Source of the DNA: Hyphodiscus hymeniophilus | Taxonomy: Eukaryota > Ascomycota > Leotiomycetes > Helotiales > Hyphodiscaceae | NCBI GenBank assembly: GCA_016508695.1 | Contig: VNKQ01000017.1 | Span: 186,001-250,000 of the forward strand | Reading direction: 5' to 3' | Length of the DNA stretch: 64,000 bases | Shown: positions 60,085-64,000 of the stretch, piece after piece | Position numbering within the stretch: the stretch's first letter is position 1 | Layout of the letters: every line of letters begins with the position of its first letter | The notes under the pieces: model-generated | Databases searched by the model: none | Told to the model about the DNA's origin: nothing | Seen by the model: the letters and a program-made list of their open reading frames with translations, nothing else | Program-made: the position numbers and the translations under genes

Positions 60085-61029
60085 CTGTAGGAGAGGATGA
60101 CTTTGGGTTCGGCAAGTCCGTGATAGCAATTAAGATATCTACTAGATTTGAACCTAGAACGGCAGAGCTGAGCCATGTGTAGTGCTTTTAGAGTCACTCG
60201 CTTAGAATGGAAGAGGATGTAATGATCAAACTTCTTTCTCCATCAAGATGTCTACTGGCAACCTAGTTTAACTCTACTCTGGAACGATGATACTGAATTC
60301 AAAACCTCTATCTCGGCAAAACTACGATAGTCAATATTGTGAGAGAGATTCCCCAGAGTAACAGTCCGAGATCTGTCCTGGGATGAATCGTTGGGTTTAC
60401 CTTTCATAGCGATAGTATGGTTGCTGTCAGTGCTGTTTCTTAGAGCTGCACCATTTGCTCTAATACACTACAGCGTTATACGCGTTCCGACATTTGCTCC
60501 GCCTAGAAATATTAAGCACACTACCTACCCAACATCATTCTGTTGGCACCGGCCCTAACTACTCTCCATTCAGCCTGAAGTCTTTCGTAACTCCCCCACT
60601 TGAGAAAATCTGGGGAATGGCTGGTCAGGGGCGGGGAATGTGGAATTGACCACAGAAAGTGAGCACTGGTTAAGATTGAAATTCTCGCAGGGATTTCTCG
60701 GACAAATTCCGAGAATGGGTTGAAGTCGGAAACGCAGCTATCGGAAATATTACGAGATCCCCTGTGTGCTAATAATTTAGGTAATAGGAAATATATGCCT
60801 TAAGCGATTAATAATAATAGACTTGTATAATATTAAACTATTTCCCACATAAATTCTATTCGTTAAAAGGTGCATTGGGCGAAGAATCCACGCATTCCAA
60901 ATACCCATAAAGCCGAGAAGTCATGATATAGACAATCCATGAATTCCCAATCTTACATACACAAAAGTGTGTTTACTGCCGACATAACTCTCAAATTTCC
61001 TACCATACAAAACTAACTGTTCCAATAAG
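60085..61029. other. intergenic region with AT-rich block
   Basis: Between dioxygenases 1 and 2. Bases about 60,760-60,870 are strongly AT-rich. The part before that holds the clustered TTCCGA/TCGGAA words listed separately. Confidence 0.55.
60698..60749 (+). promoter_or_regulatory. clustered TCGGA/TTCCGA sites upstream of dioxygenase 2
   Basis: Within 52 bp: TCGGA at 60698 facing TTCCGA at 60707 (7-bp arms TCTCGGA/TCCGAGA), then TCGGAAA at 60726 and TCGGAAATA at 60741. TCGGAAATA also occurs at 58824 in the regulator/dioxygenase 1 promoter. TTCCGAGAATG recurs upstream of dioxygenase 3. Likely Zn2Cys6 sites by shape; unproven. Confidence 0.45.
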
Positions 61030-62301
61030 ATGGCACCCTTTAATGATGCCTCCCTTTCTTGGAAGACTTCTCTCACTTCTCTTGGCACAGCGAAGCCTCC
61101 ACCTACGAGTAACGTCAACGCAAAATTCACGCGCGATAAGTATGAACCTATCAGGATAGCTGTCGACGGTATGCGCATCTCACTTTTATAGCCATAAGTA
61201 GCCTTTCTTCTAGCGGTCTGGACCTCAAAGGGTCTTACTAACTCCGTAGTGATTTAGACTATCGTACACTCAATGAGACAGGATTCCTCAAAGTCAGCGG
61301 TCTGATCCCACAAGCAGACATCCAAGAACTATCCGACCATATGGACAATGTGCTTATGGGGAACGTCACTGCACCAGGATTTCCCACCATCGATTCTTCA
61401 ATGACAGAAGCCGAGAGACTGGCTGCTTTTAGTCGTATTCATAACGCGCATCGGGTGCACTCGCTGCATGAGCGGTTTTTACTGCATCCACGTATCCTTG
61501 ATATACTCGAACAATTGATGGGACCAGATATTCTGGCATTGCAGAGCATGTCTTTTTTTAAACAGCCGGGTCAGCCCGGCCAAGGGTGAGTTTAGTAAGG
61601 CGTAGCCCCAACGAACAGCTACCACATAGAGTATCCCCCATAAGAATTCTAGCCATCTAGCTAATGGTGTATCCAGATATCACCAAGATTCATATTACAT
61701 CCCCACTCTCCCTAATACCTTATTTGCCGCTTGGGTCGCCGTCTCCGAGGCCACGGAGGAAAACGGCTGCCTCTGGTTCCGAGCAGGGTCTCAGAACGAG
61801 CCGATCTACCCAGAGGTCGACAACGAGTACACTCATCAGTCACGCATGCTGAACGGTGTCTTCGACGTCTCCACGGCATCGGTCGAAGATACCTATGTCA
61901 ACCAACTATCCGGCGTTGCGGAACGATACGAAGAAATCAGCTGTCCGGCAAAGCCCGGCGACGTAGTCTTTTTCAAGGGCAGTATTCTCCATCGGTCATT
62001 TGAGAATCGTGGAACTACACCCAGACGTGCTTTTACCGGGCATTACTGTGATGCTAGAAGCTTCGTACCATGGCATTTTGGGGAGGAGTGGAATGGGATG
62101 AACCTGGGTAAGTCCGCCAATGAATTTCACATCCTCGCTCGAGGGGATACGAATTTAGCGTTTGCTCAGCCAAGGTTTGGCACCCCTTGTGCTGCGCTTG
62201 AGGAGCGCACACCAAGGCTGGCAGGATCTCATGTGGTAATGCCCATGGGCTCGAAGGAGGGGATGATCACGCAGAAGGTGGATGTTACACGGAGAGGATA
62301 A
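61030..62301 (+). CDS. phytanoyl-CoA dioxygenase-family Fe(II)/2-oxoglutarate oxygenase 2
   Basis: Exons 61030-61168, 61258-61585 and 61677-62301, 363 residues. LNETGFLKVSGLIPQADIQEL is the entry strand, and MGPDILALQSMSFFKQPGQPGQGYHQDSYYI carries the metal-binding H-x-D (about 158-160, made by intron 2). AAWVAVSEATEENGCLWFRAGS is the core strand. The distal His is in FFKGSILHRSFENRG and the Arg follows in RRAFTGHYCD. The ligands are complete. Intron 1 uses the acceptor ATTTAG at 61252-61257; the earlier CCGTAG would give an in-frame stop. Convergent with dioxygenase 3, 127 bp apart. It shares little outside motifs with dioxygenase 1, so it is not a recent duplicate. Confidence 0.9.
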
Positions 62302-62428
62302 CTCAAAGAAGGTGGGGAGTTTCTATGTCTACTTGAACAATCGATCATAGCATGATAGCAATGAAACTTTCAGATTTAGTAATAAGGATAGTAATAAGGA
62401 TGTGTTCTGTGTAGAAATATGGATTGTC

Positions 62429-63662
62429 TCATGCTGGGTAATTATCATCAATCAAGGGCGTTGTGGCAATCTTGTTAGCGGCAAGACCAGCGTCTGCCAA
62501 TCTCTGGGCCTCTCGACATTTGATTTCGGCTTGAATCTGGGAAGGAGATCTTGGGTCAGTTTTCGACAATCCAGATGGCTAGACCTTCCTAGTAACTCAC
62601 CTTCACACGTGTTGGTAAGACCCGTTGCCTAGGACCAGTGATTTTCCAGCCTCGCAGACCCTCAGGATGTCCCAGTTCTCGAAGTGTCTTCTGTTCTACG
62701 AGGCTATACTTATCAGGATCTGCTCGATCATAATTGAAAGGCTCTTTCAGCATGACTGGAGGATTTGTAATGATCCGGGGAAGACGACGTAAATTTCTGG
62801 AGGCAGCATGGAGCATGAACGGATGTAGTAGAAACACATCACCCGTCTTGCCTGTGACCTCTACAAAACTTTCGTCTCGGGTCATTTTGGGGTCCATGGC
62901 CCATTCGCTCCAGTAAACACGCTTGAATGCGTCTCGTGCGTCGTTCTCGTTTCTCACAGCAAAATATGGGGTCACCCCTTCTGGATGTTCGTACTGTTCC
63001 GGTAACCATCGTTAGTTCAGGTAGATAAATGGGAGGCAAAGCCTATGAGCAAACAATCCCCTTTCAACTCCATCCTGCTTGGGTCGATGGTTGGCTCCAA
63101 CTACTTAGACTTACCAGTCGCTGTGCAATCAATCGAATTCCATCCTCGCAAATAGCGGTCCCCCACCGTTGGGCAAGATATCCGTGAAAAGTGGAATGAT
63201 TAGAAGAGCCTGTTCCGGGCTGTCCAGGAAATGATAGAACCAGTCGCCATCAGCGTGCCAGCTGTCCAGAGTTCGGAAATCCTGGCTTTCGCCGCCCTCG
63301 TCGTTGTGCTCTGCATCGCTGCCGCCGCCTAGATTGACAATGAACCCGTCCTTCCAGTCCTTGCACCAGTCCGCGACCTTATCCTCACCACCTACTAACT
63401 CGCACACAGCATCCCAGGCCTTGGGTGCAAAGTCTTTGGCAGGAAGCGTCACATGGCCAGGCATGTTCAATCTCTGGGCTGGCCATGTTGATTTGTCGTC
63501 CGGCGATGCCCCCAGCCTCGTCCAGATGGTCGAGGTGAAGTCGTTGGCGGCTGTTTTAGTAAAGCAATTCTCAATTTTGACGTATCCATGCTTGAGCCAG
63601 AAGGCCTTTTGTTCTTCGGTGAGGCGGTTAGGTTTTCCGCGTTCTTCATCGCACGTTGTCAT
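62429..63662 (-). CDS. phytanoyl-CoA dioxygenase-family oxygenase 3, with an apparent 1-nt frameshift
   Basis: Exons on the minus strand are 63662-63115, 62993-62601 and 62536-62429. RLTEEQKAFWLKHGYVKIENCF is the entry strand. The metal-binding H-x-D is in LDSWHADGDWFYHF, the distal His in FLLHPFMLHAASRN and the Arg in LPRIITNPPV. The last exon (IQAEIKCREAQRLADAG, ending DDNYPA) is recovered by splicing GTGAGT at 62600; without it the frame stops two codons later. The frame breaks after LPNGGG: the remainder ICEDGIRLIAQRL is in another frame. A five-C run (+ strand) at 63160-63164 lies at the break, and the exons are one base short of a multiple of three. One added G yields NGGGTAICEDGIRLIAQRL (349 residues in all). 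Either sequence error or recent inactivation. Confidence 0.85.
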
Positions 63663-64000
63663 CTTTGTGAGCTCCTGCCTGTCTTCTGTGGCTAGGTAGA
63701 AGTATGAGGAACGAGCTAGGTTGGATGGACGAACACGGCGTCTTCCGCAGTAGGGTGTGCAGATACTGTAGCCAAGGATCTCTTTGCTTCCGAGAATGAG
63801 CTTCCGAAAACTCAATCTGCCACGGATTAACTCTTGCTGTGCCTTACCACCTCGTCTACTTACCCCATCTTTCGAACAGTTGGTAGAACGATTACCCGTG
63901 TTAGAACCAATCAATGGAGAGGAGCAGCCCTAGTGTAATTAGCCTAAGTCCAGGAAAGCCAATGGACTTCATTAGTAATACCCTGTACATTCCTGGATCA
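63663..64000. other. upstream region of dioxygenase 3, to window edge
   Basis: Open in the dioxygenase 3 frame to 63914, but the added residues have no dioxygenase similarity, so I start that gene at 63662, where the context before ATG is good. Contains two TTCCGA words, listed separately. Confidence 0.5.
63788..63807 (-). promoter_or_regulatory. paired TTCCGA sites upstream of dioxygenase 3
   Basis: TTCCGA at 63788 and again at 63802, starts 14 nt apart, about 130 bp upstream of the start codon. The first lies in TTCCGAGAATG, identical over 11 bases to the word at 60707 upstream of dioxygenase 2. Confidence 0.45.

Overview
The window reads as nuclear DNA of a filamentous ascomycete (Pezizomycotina). 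Most introns are short (about 47-90 nt, a few up to about 240), and the gene set is typical of the group: Zn2Cys6 regulators, an F-box protein, a DUF7029/DUF7223-type surface protein, SWC4, DRE2, NUP133, HEM2 and an AFG1-like ATPase. I could not fix the class from sequence alone; Leotiomycetes is only an impression.

Layout. Bases 1-7,000 hold no gene I can support. From 7.4 to 53.1 kb lies a mostly conserved block. In order it has: a Zn2Cys6/hexapeptide acetyltransferase fusion; SWC4 and a p24 cargo receptor (divergent); a palmitoylated-type casein kinase I; a 1,280-residue secreted DUF7029/DUF7223-like protein; an F-box protein; a kinase-family remnant; an SDR; an STF2-like protein and DRE2 (divergent); a methyltransferase; NUP133 and AFG1 (divergent); TCA17; mitochondrial malonyl transferase MCT1; HEM2; an unrecognised nuclear-looking protein; a small basic protein; a stress-type SDR; and an SPX membrane protein. 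After a 3.4-kb empty stretch, 56.5-63.7 kb carries an accessory cluster: one Zn2Cys6 regulator and three different phytanoyl-CoA-type Fe(II)/2-oxoglutarate dioxygenases. It may continue past the right edge.

How the genes may work together. The housekeeping genes are unrelated neighbours, often in divergent or convergent pairs. The right-hand cluster looks like a co-regulated pathway. The regulator and the first dioxygenase share a 283-bp divergent promoter, and TTCCGA/TCGGAA motifs recur upstream of all three dioxygenases. No backbone synthase, transporter or P450 is visible, so the product is unknown.

Points to note. Exon junctions were checked by reading frame: nearly every multi-exon model sums to a multiple of three. 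The exceptions are HEM2 and the third dioxygenase, each one base short at a five-base G/C run, and NUP133, whose ATG is out of frame next to a similar run. This pattern suggests homopolymer undercalls in the assembly. Two introns use GC-AG boundaries, and one start codon is split by an intron.
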